Both the position numbers and the translations under genes were made by a program. DNA of 8,068 nucleotides from an uncultured Pseudomonadota bacterium (GTDB taxonomy: Bacteria > Pseudomonadota > Gammaproteobacteria > Methylococcales > Methylomonadaceae). The notes beneath the pieces were generated by a model. That model searched no databases, was not told where the DNA came from, and saw only the letters and a program-made list of their open reading frames with translations. The DNA is taken from the NCBI GenBank assembly GCA_903953455.1, contig CAJBJW010000385.1:1-8068 (forward strand). The letters are read 5' to 3'. This document shows positions 1 through 6,155 of the stretch, one piece after another. Numbering within the stretch: position 1 is the stretch's first letter; each line of letters opens with the position of its first letter.

Positions 1-37
1 GCTGCATCTCATTTACGTCAAAAAACGTTTAGCATGA
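1..37 (+). other. Left edge, possible 3' end of an upstream gene
   Basis: This short edge cannot be assigned. Reading from base 2, the frame is open from the window edge to a TGA at 35-37, which would overlap the tonB start at 34 in an ATGA junction like the pgpA/proA junction further right. Reading from base 3 gives a TAG at 30-32. Reading from base 1 stays open into tonB, so tonB itself could begin further left. The ATGA arrangement favours an upstream gene in the same operon, but twelve codons are too few to name it. No promoter or Shine-Dalgarno-like sequence is visible here. Confidence 0.25.
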
Positions 38-753
38 AAGTGCGCGGCTTATTTTTATTTTTAGTATTAGGACTGCATTTTGGCGTTGGTTCGTGGATTA
101 TCAATGCCACGCAGACACCTAAAAAAATTGCGCCTAAAGTCATTGAGGTGGTTATGCTTCCTCCGATCGAAAAACCAAAAGTTCTACCAGAAAAACCACC
201 AGCACCAACAGTCGTCAAAAAAGAGCCAGTGAAATCTGTTGTTAAACCAGCAACTGTCAAGCCGCCTGAACCGGTTAAAAAAGTCACGCCTCCTAAACCC
301 GTCGCGCAGCCCAAAATTTTAACAAGTGCGTCTGAAAATGCAGAAACCAGCATTCCAAAAGTTGACACGACATCGGTTCCCACACAAACGATGCCAACGC
401 CTAATGTAACAAAATCAGTTTCAAAACCAGCTGAATTTGACACACAAAGTACGGGTAATAGTTCAACTGGCGGTGAATGTGATAATTGTCAAAATATTGA
501 ACGCCGCCTAAAGCGTAAAAATGAACGCTGGCGACTTGAAGGTGCAGTCACCTTCACGTTATCGATTAACGAAAAGGGACAAGTAAACGACGTGAATGTT
601 AAGAATACAGAACCTGATAATGTATTTGATGCTGATTTATTAGCAGAAATAAAAGAAATTGTCATGGAAATGGAATTTACCCCTAAAATCGTTAACGATA
701 AAGCTATCGGCTTTAAAGGGACAAAAACCTTTAAATTCCAAATTCAAAAATAA
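34..753 (+). CDS. tonB: TonB-family energy transducer, divergent C-terminal domain
   Basis: This is probably the periplasm-spanning protein that passes ExbB/ExbD proton-motive energy to outer-membrane receptors. It has 239 residues. A short basic start (MKVRG) leads into a single membrane anchor at about residues 5-24 that contains His15, as the TonB anchor helix does. A Pro/Lys/Val-rich spacer follows at about 28-135, with many KP, PP and PVKK units, and then a Ser/Thr/Asn-rich stretch. The C-terminal domain is at about 153-239; its 'GAVTFTLSINEKGQV' and 'FTPKIVNDK' segments match the usual TonB beta-strand pattern. The normal 'YP' entry motif is missing and is replaced by CDNC (Cys149, Cys152) and a very basic helix-like segment (ERRLKRKNERWR). 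The start is uncertain because the frame is open to the window edge and no good ribosome site precedes base 34. The position next to exbB and exbD strongly supports the family call; the substrate is unknown. Confidence 0.85.
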   Translation: MKVRGLFLFLVLGLHFGVGSWIINATQTPKKIAPKVIEVVMLPPIEKPKVLPEKPPAPTVVKKEPVKSVVKPATVKPPEPVKKVTPPKPVAQPKILTSASENAETSIPKVDTTSVPTQTMPTPNVTKSVSKPAEFDTQSTGNSSTGGECDNCQNIERRLKRKNERWRLEGAVTFTLSINEKGQVNDVNVKNTEPDNVFDADLLAEIKEIVMEMEFTPKIVNDKAIGFKGTKTFKFQIQK

Positions 754-782
754 ATTAAGACACGCAAGAGGAAATATAAATA

Positions 783-1442
783 ATGTCTGATCAAATTACC
801 CACTTTGTTATTGATGCAACGCTTTACACATTACTCATTTTTTCAGTACTTAGCTGGACATTGATTTTTTTTAAAATTTGGCAGTTTATGTCAAATAATC
901 GTCAAAACAGTGCTTTTAGCGACGTATTTTGGCAAGTAAAAGACCTTGAGCAAGCAAAAAAACTGCCTGAAACGATTTTCAAAGGCACACAAGCGCAACT
1001 CGCCTTCGAAGGTTTGCATTGGCTCGATGAATATGGTCGTCTGCATGATAAAAACTTCAAATACAGCGGCAATCCCCAAGAATTACTTCAACACACGCTT
1101 GAAAAACAACTCCAGCACGAACAACACACGCTCGAAGGTGGCTTAACACTTCTGGCAAGTATCGGCAGTACAGCACCATTTGTGGGTTTATTTGGTACGG
1201 TTTTAGGGATTATGCACGCCATGCACGATATTACAGAAAGTGGATCAACGAGTTTAGATGTCGTAGCCGGACCTATTGGTGATGCACTGGTTGCGACAGC
1301 AATTGGTATTGCGGTAGCTGTTCCTGCAGTATTAGCATATAACTTTTTCCTGCGTCGCGTTAAATTGCAGCGCCAACAATTGGAACAATTTGTCGCGCAT
1401 TTTTTACTGGTTGCTCTGCCTTCATCGCAACAAAATAAATAA
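783..1442 (+). CDS. exbB: Biopolymer transport protein ExbB (MotA/TolQ/ExbB proton channel)
   Basis: ExbB is the inner-membrane stator that, with ExbD, conducts protons and energises TonB. It has 219 residues. The expected three membrane helices are visible: about 8-32 (TLYTLLIFSVLSW), about 121-147 (IGSTAPFVGLFGTVLGIMH, the family signature) and about 159-189 (GPIGDALVATAIGIAVAVPA). A long cytoplasmic loop rich in Gln and His lies between the first two. The third helix carries Asp167 where E. coli ExbB has the important Glu176 in 'AEALLATA'; this is noted from memory. The start is preceded by AAGAGGA at 766-772, ten bases before the ATG, which is a good ribosome site. It lies 29 bases after tonB and 12 before exbD. 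TolQ is the main alternative, but the neighbours tonB and exbD and the helix-2 signature favour ExbB. Confidence 0.95.
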   Translation: MSDQITHFVIDATLYTLLIFSVLSWTLIFFKIWQFMSNNRQNSAFSDVFWQVKDLEQAKKLPETIFKGTQAQLAFEGLHWLDEYGRLHDKNFKYSGNPQELLQHTLEKQLQHEQHTLEGGLTLLASIGSTAPFVGLFGTVLGIMHAMHDITESGSTSLDVVAGPIGDALVATAIGIAVAVPAVLAYNFFLRRVKLQRQQLEQFVAHFLLVALPSSQQNK

Positions 1443-1454
1443 AGGAGCTGAAAA

Positions 1455-1865
1455 ATGGCTTTTAAACCACAATCAGACGACGAAAGCGCCATGAGCGAAA
1501 TTAACGTCACGCCTCTTGTAGACGTGATGCTGGTGTTGGTCATTATTTTACTTGTTACTGCGCCACTGCTTACCCAATCTGTTCAAGTCAAACTGCCTAA
1601 AACCACTCAAACCGTTGCTGATACGCAAAAGCAACCATTGCAGCTCGGCATTGATGCGCAAGGCATGGTCACGTTAAATAAAGTCGCTCAAACCGATTTA
1701 GCGATGCTAGAAACCAATTTAAAAGCTGAACTCACCAAAGATACTGAAATTGGTGTACATTTATACGCAGATCAAGCGGTAGTGTATGCAAAAGTAGCAG
1801 AGGTGATGGCAATTGTTCAACACGCTGGCATTTCTAAAATTGCCTTTGTGACGGTTGAGCAGTAA
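1455..1865 (+). CDS. exbD: Biopolymer transport protein ExbD
   Basis: ExbD is the single-pass partner of ExbB in the proton-driven motor for TonB. It has 136 residues, close to the usual 130-150. The N-terminus is cytoplasmic and followed at about residues 17-38 by the signature 'EINVTPLVDVMLVLVIILLV'. Asp23 in that helix corresponds to the proton-carrying Asp25 of E. coli ExbD. The rest is a small periplasmic domain with the expected pattern 'LGIDAQGMVTLN' and 'VHLYADQAVVYAKVAEVMA', where the Asp-Gln-Ala segment matches the conserved D-x-x-(V/A)-x-Y region. The ribosome site AAAGGAG at 1441-1447 is strong and overlaps the end of exbB. The stop (1863-1865) shares one base with the apbE start, which implies translational coupling. 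Confidence 0.96.
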   Translation: MAFKPQSDDESAMSEINVTPLVDVMLVLVIILLVTAPLLTQSVQVKLPKTTQTVADTQKQPLQLGIDAQGMVTLNKVAQTDLAMLETNLKAELTKDTEIGVHLYADQAVVYAKVAEVMAIVQHAGISKIAFVTVEQ

Positions 1866-2896
1866 TGAATCGTACGTTTGTTTCTCCCGTTCTAAGTGCC
1901 GCTTTTATTCTCACCTTAAACGGGTGTGAGCCGGCTAAAACCGTGCAAAAATTTGAAGGCTACACACAAGGCACGACGTATCACATGAGTTTTTGGTCAA
2001 GCAAAAATACGGTTGATGCTGTTGCACTTCAAAAGCAAGTCGATGAAGAACTGCAACGCCTTGATGTACAGCTCTCCAATTACCGTGAGGATTCAGTAAT
2101 TGAGAAATTTAACGCGCTAAACAGCACTGAGCCACAAATGCTTGGCGATGAAGTTATCGCGTTAATACAAGCGGCAATAGTGGCTAGCGAAGCAACGCAA
2201 GGTTGCTATGATTTAACCATTAAACCCTTGTTTGATTTATGGGGATTTAAAGGTGAATCACTCACGCAACCCAGTTCTAGCCACTTAAAAACCGCTTTAA
2301 GCCAAGTCGGATTTAATCAAATAGACATTATTGACTCGACGCATTTGCGCAAAAAAAATCCAACACTCAAAATCGATTTATCGTCAGTGGGGCAAGGTTA
2401 TAGCGTGTCGCAAATTGCTAGTATTTTTAAAGCGCAAGGTATTGATAATTATTTAGTTGAAATTGGTGGTGAGCTTCAAACCGTTGGCAAAAAACCAGAT
2501 AATTCACCCTGGCGCGTGGCGCTGGAAAAGCCGCTATCAACGCAGCGCAGTATGCACAAAATTATTACCATGAATCGCACTGAACCGATTTCCGTCACCA
2601 CATCTGGCACGTATCATCATTTTTTTGACAAAGACGGGAAACGCTACAGCCACATTTTAGATGCCAAAACAGGCACGCCTATTACGCATAACACGGTATC
2701 CGTTTCCGTATTTGATGAAAATGCAACCCAAGCGGAAGTCTGGGATACGGCGCTTTTATGTTTAGGGCGTGAAGCGGGTATGGATCTGGCCAATAAAATC
2801 GGTATTGCCGCTTTATTTATTGAGCAAGAGGGTGATAATTTCACAGAATTTAGCTCAACAGCGTTAACTGAGTTGAAAACCGTTGTGATTGAATAA
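1865..2896 (+). CDS. apbE: FAD:protein FMN transferase, ApbE lipoprotein
   Basis: ApbE uses FAD to attach FMN through a phosphoester bond to Thr/Ser of exported or membrane proteins such as NqrB/NqrC and RnfG/RnfD. It has 343 residues. An N-terminal lipoprotein signal ends in LNGC (Cys21), suggesting a membrane anchor facing the periplasm. Family motifs run in order: EGYTQGTTYHM (31-41), LSNYREDSVIEKFN (70-83), GCYDLTIKPLFDLWGF (113-128), IDLSSVGQGYS (170-180), YLVEIGGELQTVG (196-208), TSGTYHHFF (246-254), YSHILDAKTG (261-270) and AEVWDTALLCLG (290-301). 'VGQGY' resembles the E. coli-type 'VGEGY' rather than the 'KGY' of other branches. Glu291 stands where the family usually has the Mg-binding Asp four residues before the conserved Thr (here Thr295). 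The TAATG junction with exbD places it in the tonB operon. No target flavoprotein is in the window. Confidence 0.95.
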   Translation: MNRTFVSPVLSAAFILTLNGCEPAKTVQKFEGYTQGTTYHMSFWSSKNTVDAVALQKQVDEELQRLDVQLSNYREDSVIEKFNALNSTEPQMLGDEVIALIQAAIVASEATQGCYDLTIKPLFDLWGFKGESLTQPSSSHLKTALSQVGFNQIDIIDSTHLRKKNPTLKIDLSSVGQGYSVSQIASIFKAQGIDNYLVEIGGELQTVGKKPDNSPWRVALEKPLSTQRSMHKIITMNRTEPISVTTSGTYHHFFDKDGKRYSHILDAKTGTPITHNTVSVSVFDENATQAEVWDTALLCLGREAGMDLANKIGIAALFIEQEGDNFTEFSSTALTELKTVVIE

Positions 2897-3874
2897 TCAT
2901 ACATTTTGTTTGGCAAGGGCGCCTGCTTGCTCGGTGACTAATTTGGGAACAAGGTAGCCGGGAAGCTGATTTTGCATGGCCTCAAATAATGCTAAAGCGT
3001 CTGTTTTACTGACTTGAAAATGCCCTGTTCCGTTCGCCTTATCTAAAAAGTGCAAATAATACGGTAGCACATCTATTTCAAATAATTTCTCACTCAACTC
3101 ACAAAGCGCGGTGGCATTATCATTCACATCGCGCAGTAAAACCGATTGATTGAGAAGGACGACACCAGCTGAACGCAAACGAGCGCAAGCGTTGGCAACG
3201 TCATCATCAATTTCATTGGCATGATTGCAATGCACGACGACAATAATTTTTTTTGAGCAATGTTGAAATAGTGTTAATAAATCATCCGTTATTCGCGCAG
3301 GCAACACAATCGGCAAACGCGTGTGAATGCGAATGCGTTTGAGTTTTTCAATAGTTGCCAGTGCGTCAATGAGTGACGTTAAACGTGCATCATTTAAAAT
3401 CATCGGGTCGCCACCGCTTAAAATCACTTCTTCAATGCTACTATCGTTTCTAATTGCCTCGATAACGTCATTTTCTTGTTGTTTGGTGAGTTGTAAATCC
3501 GCATACGGAAAATTGCGTCGAAAACAATATCGGCAATGGATAGCGCACGCGCCTGTATTGATAAGCAATACGCGCCCATGATATTTATGAAGTAACCCCG
3601 TTTGTTTGAGTGAAGGTAAATCGCCAACGGGATCGTCACTGAAATCGGGATAAATTTGCAGTTCATCGGAAATAGGCAATATTTGCCGCAAAAGTGGATC
3701 AGCTGGATTCCCTTTTTCCATTCGTGAGGCAAATGCAAGTGGGACACGCAGTGGAAATTGTGTTCGGGCTTGTTGTGAAAGACGTAATTCACTTGGCGAT
3801 AGTTGCAGATAATGACAGAGTTCATCAAAATTTGAGAATGCGCTTGCGAGTTGAGTTTGCCAGTTTTGTGTCAT
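2897..3874 (-). CDS. epmB: EF-P beta-lysylation protein EpmB (lysine 2,3-aminomutase family)
   Basis: EpmB is a cytoplasmic radical-SAM, PLP-dependent enzyme that converts (S)-alpha-lysine to (R)-beta-lysine. EpmA then attaches this to elongation factor P, which relieves ribosome stalling at proline runs. It has 325 residues (E. coli EpmB is about 342). The [4Fe-4S] motif is C110-AIH-C114-RY-C117, followed by FRRNFPY. The SAM-binding region ILSGGDP is at 151-157, and RIRIHTRLPIVLPARI at 180-195 is typical of the family. PYYLHFLDKANGTGHF lies at 271-286. By alignment from memory with E. coli (VPKLAREIGGEPSK), Lys322 is the likely PLP lysine, leaving only three residues after it. The start ATG (rc of 3872-3874) has no strong ribosome site. 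Neither epmA nor efp is in the window. Its stop abuts that of apbE. A free-lysine aminomutase is less likely because of the short length and the FRRNFPY context. Confidence 0.93.
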   Translation of the reverse strand: MTQNWQTQLASAFSNFDELCHYLQLSPSELRLSQQARTQFPLRVPLAFASRMEKGNPADPLLRQILPISDELQIYPDFSDDPVGDLPSLKQTGLLHKYHGRVLLINTGACAIHCRYCFRRNFPYADLQLTKQQENDVIEAIRNDSSIEEVILSGGDPMILNDARLTSLIDALATIEKLKRIRIHTRLPIVLPARITDDLLTLFQHCSKKIIVVVHCNHANEIDDDVANACARLRSAGVVLLNQSVLLRDVNDNATALCELSEKLFEIDVLPYYLHFLDKANGTGHFQVSKTDALALFEAMQNQLPGYLVPKLVTEQAGALAKQNV

Positions 3875-3925
3875 GGATAAGTGAAGTTTGAAGCGATTAC
3901 TGCGCTGTTTTTGAGAAATTAGCCT

Positions 3926-3934
3926 ATCATACCA
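3926..3934 (-). promoter_or_regulatory. Candidate extended -10 promoter of epmB
   Basis: Read on the minus strand this is TGGTATGAT. That is a TATGAT hexamer (five of six matches to TATAAT) with the TG one base upstream that defines an extended -10 element. No convincing -35 hexamer lies 16-18 bases further upstream, which is tolerated for extended -10 promoters. Transcription would begin around 3918-3920, giving a leader of about 45 bases before the epmB ATG. The call rests on sequence match only. Confidence 0.4.
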
Positions 3935-3998
3935 AGTTTTTAACGCTTAAAATGCCCTGTTTGAATACAAGAAAGAGTCTGTACTTTGCATCCTCTCC

Positions 3999-4025
3999 GT
4001 GACATCTTGCCAAAAAAGCGATAAA
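3999..4025 (+). promoter_or_regulatory. Weak candidate sigma-70 promoter for the NSS-proA cluster
   Basis: GTGACA at 3999-4004 matches five of six bases of the -35 consensus TTGACA. GATAAA at 4020-4025 matches four of six of TATAAT. The spacer is only 15 bases, shorter than the usual 16-18, so the match is poor. A start near 4032 would place the direct repeat at 4035-4053 in the first transcribed bases. A promoter is expected somewhere in this gap because the upstream gene is divergent, but its exact place is not secure. Confidence 0.22.
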
Positions 4026-4034
4026 TTCATCACC

Positions 4035-4053
4035 TTATCTCAAATTATCTCAA
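4035..4053 (+). repeat. Tandem 9-base direct repeat TTATCTCAA, 10-base period
   Basis: TTATCTCAA occurs at 4035-4043 and again at 4045-4053, separated by a single A, about 20 bases before the transporter start. The 10-base period is close to one helical turn, so a protein could contact both copies on the same DNA face. The core TCTCAA also occurs in inverse form (TTGAGA) at 3911-3916 in the same gap. An operator role is inference; chance in AT-rich DNA is a real alternative. Confidence 0.5.
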
Positions 4054-4072
4054 TAAATCATGTGAGTTTTTT

Positions 4073-5434
4073 ATGACAACAAACAATTCGTTACTCCACA
4101 GCCATTGGTCATCAAGGTTTGCCTTTATTTTAGCCGCAACGGGTTCTGCGGTCGGGCTTGGGAATATTTGGAAATTCCCCTATATTACCGGAGAAAATGG
4201 TGGTGGGGCGTTTGTTTTGGTTTATTTAGTCTGCGTTTTACTTATTGGCATTCCCATTATGATCGCAGAAACGATGCTAGGACGACGTAGCCAACGCAAT
4301 CCCGTTGAAACGATGCAAATGCTCACAAAAGAAGCTAATGCGGATGAAAATTGGCAATACTTAGGCTGGATGGGCATGATTGCTGGTGTGTTGATTTTAT
4401 CCTATTACAGCGTGATTGCAGGATGGGCGTCGGCTTATGTCGTGAAAGCATTTACAGGCAGTTTTTTCAACGCTGATGCGAACGCTATTCAAAGCCTATT
4501 TGATAATTTCACCGCAAGTCCACTTCAGCTCATGTTTTGGCATAGTGTCTTCATGGGCGCGACCATGTGGATTGTTTCTCGTGGTGTCAGTCATGGACTT
4601 GAAAAATCGGTGCGTTTTTTAATGCCAAGTTTATTTGTACTATTGATTTTACTTGTTGGTTACGCAATGACAACCAATAGTTATCAACGTGGTTTGCATT
4701 TTATGTTCAATGTGGATTTTAGTACATTAACGCGAAATTCTGTACTGACGGCTATGGGTCACGCCTTTTTCACGCTCAGTTTGGGAATGGGCTCAATTAT
4801 GGTGTATGGCGCATATTTACCAAAAGATATCTCTATTTCAAAAACCACTTATTTAGTCGCGGCGGCAGATACGATTGTTGCGCTACTCGCTGGTATTGCG
4901 ATTTTTCCGTTGGTATTTGAACATAATCTGCACCCAGCTTCGGGTCCGGGGTTGATATTCCAAACGCTACCTATTGCGTTTGGTAATATGACGGGCGGTT
5001 GGCTGATGGGTATTTTGTTTTTTGTTCTACTTGTTTTTGCAGCGCTGTCTTCTTCAATTTCGCTCATTGAACCTTTAGTTGCATGGCTGGTTGAAAATAA
5101 AAATTTCACCCGTGAAAAAGCGTGTATTTGGAGTGGGCTTGGCACATGGTTTTTGGGACTCGGTACCGTCTTTTCGTTTAATATTTGGAAAGATGTACAC
5201 TTTTTTGAGCGTACTATTTTTCAATTACTCGATTATATTACTGCCAATTTAATGCTCCCAATTGGTGGTTTTTGTATTGCCGTGTTTGCGGGATGGATTA
5301 TGCACCGAGATCATACTCAATCAGAGCTCCAAATGCCTTGCAAGCCCAGTTATGAACTTTGGCGCATTTTAGTGCGCTATGTTGCGCCTGCTTCTATTTT
5401 CTTGGTCTTTTTGCACGTCATTGGAGTGCTTTAA
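4073..5434 (+). CDS. Sodium-dependent amino-acid symporter, NSS (LeuT/SNF) family
   Basis: This is an inner-membrane Na+-driven symporter, probably for amino acids; the substrate cannot be read from sequence. It has 453 residues, similar to short eleven-helix bacterial members such as MhsT. The N-terminus has the unwound helix-1 signature GSAVGLGNIWKFPY (24-37) followed by ENGGGAF (41-47). Helix 6 contains AFFTLSLGMG (231-240). Ser326 and Ser327 in AALSSSIS (323-330) match the LeuT Na2-site pair Thr354/Ser355, and Asn31 matches LeuT Asn27 of the Na1 site. Asp266 near the start of helix 7 probably fills the acidic position typical of chloride-independent bacterial members. The protein ends directly after a hydrophobic segment (438-453), consistent with eleven helices. 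The start follows a weak TGAG at 4063-4066. The stop TAA is immediately followed by the ratA ATG. Confidence 0.93.
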   Translation: MTTNNSLLHSHWSSRFAFILAATGSAVGLGNIWKFPYITGENGGGAFVLVYLVCVLLIGIPIMIAETMLGRRSQRNPVETMQMLTKEANADENWQYLGWMGMIAGVLILSYYSVIAGWASAYVVKAFTGSFFNADANAIQSLFDNFTASPLQLMFWHSVFMGATMWIVSRGVSHGLEKSVRFLMPSLFVLLILLVGYAMTTNSYQRGLHFMFNVDFSTLTRNSVLTAMGHAFFTLSLGMGSIMVYGAYLPKDISISKTTYLVAAADTIVALLAGIAIFPLVFEHNLHPASGPGLIFQTLPIAFGNMTGGWLMGILFFVLLVFAALSSSISLIEPLVAWLVENKNFTREKACIWSGLGTWFLGLGTVFSFNIWKDVHFFERTIFQLLDYITANLMLPIGGFCIAVFAGWIMHRDHTQSELQMPCKPSYELWRILVRYVAPASIFLVFLHVIGVL

Positions 5435-5872
5435 ATGACGCGCATTGAAAAAACAGCGTTAGTCAAATTTTCAGCGCAACAAATGTTTGATTTGGTCAAC
5501 GACATTGAATCGTACCCGCAATTTCTTCCATGGTGCAGCCAAAGTCGCATCATTAAGCGTGAAGGAAATATTGTGGAAGCGGAATTATCGATTTCAAAAG
5601 GTGGCTTTCAAAAAGCTTTTTCAACGCGCAATGAACTCGATATGGGCAAAAAAATGACGGTATCACTCATTGATGGTCCTTTTTCACATTTGGCAGGTGT
5701 TTGGCAATTTCAACCGTTGCGTGAAGATGCAAGTAAAATTGTATTTGACTTGGATTTTGAATTATCGGGAAAGCTCGCTAGCTTGGCGTTTGGCGCGGTG
5801 TTTAATCAAATTTGCAACACCATGGTAAGTTCATTTACACAGCGAGCTAAAGTTGTATACGCAAATGATTAA
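5435..5872 (+). CDS. ratA: RatA / Coq10-like START-domain (SRPBCC) protein
   Basis: This belongs to the RatA/Coq10 family, small cytoplasmic proteins with a hydrophobic START-type pocket. Eukaryotic Coq10 binds ubiquinone and supports respiration; E. coli RatA was described as a toxin that blocks 70S ribosome assembly, a role that is debated. It has 145 residues, the usual length. Features seen are MTRIEKTALV, then MFDLVNDIESYPQFLPWC (17-34, the family hallmark with Trp33-Cys34), IVEAELSISKGGF (46-58), AFSTRNELD (61-69), DGPFSHLAGVWQF (80-92) and an amphipathic C-terminal helix (about 113-140). GGAG at 5423-5426, inside the transporter gene, is a good ribosome site eight bases from the ATG. 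In many proteobacteria ratA sits next to smpB; here it follows a transporter directly and overlaps rnfH by eight bases. Confidence 0.93.
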   Translation: MTRIEKTALVKFSAQQMFDLVNDIESYPQFLPWCSQSRIIKREGNIVEAELSISKGGFQKAFSTRNELDMGKKMTVSLIDGPFSHLAGVWQFQPLREDASKIVFDLDFELSGKLASLAFGAVFNQICNTMVSSFTQRAKVVYAND

Positions 5873-6143
5873 TGCAGAAGTTGTTTACGCAACGCCAGAA
5901 CGCCAAATAGTAATGCCTGTGACATTGCCAGAAAATTGCAGCGTTATAGATGCTATTTCTTTATCGGGCATATTGCCTCAATTTGATGAACTAGTGCGGC
6001 AAGATATCGCATCGCTTAACGTCGGTATTTTTTCCATTCCCTGTGCGCTTGATCGTGAAGTGAAACAAGGCGATAGAATTGAAATTTATCGCCCACTGCG
6101 TCACGACCCAAAAGAGGCGCGTCGAATGCGTGCCAAAAAGTAG
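5865..6143 (+). CDS. rnfH: RnfH-family (RatB) ubiquitin-fold protein
   Basis: This is a small beta-grasp protein of the RnfH/UPF0125 family whose role is not settled. Despite the name it is not a proven part of the Rnf complex. From the ATG at 5865 it has 92 residues (E. coli about 96). The start matches the family (INAEVVYATPERQ), followed by VTLPENCSVIDAI (19-31), LNVGIFS (51-57) and the hallmark GDRIEIYRPLRHDPKEARRMRA (about 69-90) with its very basic tail. An in-frame TTG at 5853 would add four residues, but the ATG gives the usual N-terminus. No clear ribosome site precedes it, so translation probably depends on coupling to ratA, which it overlaps by eight bases. The ratA-rnfH pair is widely conserved in beta- and gammaproteobacteria. 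Confidence 0.92.
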   Translation: MINAEVVYATPERQIVMPVTLPENCSVIDAISLSGILPQFDELVRQDIASLNVGIFSIPCALDREVKQGDRIEIYRPLRHDPKEARRMRAKK

Positions 6144-6155
6144 ATTGCCGAAAAG

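Larger units (their letters stand above)
3875..4072. other. Divergent intergenic region between epmB and the NSS transporter
   Basis: This 198-base, AT-rich stretch is the only substantial non-coding DNA in the window. It should hold promoters firing in both directions. I see a candidate extended -10 on the minus strand (3926-3934), a weak -35/-10 pair on the plus strand (3999-4025) and a 9-base direct repeat (4035-4053). No open frame with convincing coding character, no tRNA-like fold, no riboswitch-like conserved block and no strong hairpin with a T-run was found. Confidence 0.7.

Noticed and set aside
18..443. A 141-residue minus-strand open frame opposite the tonB spacer
   Set aside because: Its Gly/Thr/Val-rich product is the antisense image of the Pro/Lys/Val-rich TonB spacer; no motif or ribosome site supports it.
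1088..1543. A 151-residue minus-strand open frame across exbB and exbD
   Set aside because: It spans the junction of two well-supported genes on the other strand, has a low-complexity Ser/Thr/Cys-rich product and no family features.
2912..2931. Possible hairpin GCAAG...CTTGC near the end of epmB
   Set aside because: The stem is only five pairs and no T-run follows on either strand, so it does not qualify as an intrinsic terminator.
3424..3828. A 134-residue minus-strand open frame within epmB
   Set aside because: It is in another frame of the intact epmB gene, whose radical-SAM motifs lie in the same bases.
4060..4065. ATGTGA start-stop just before the transporter start
   Set aside because: A minimal start-stop can arise by chance; no ribosome site precedes it.
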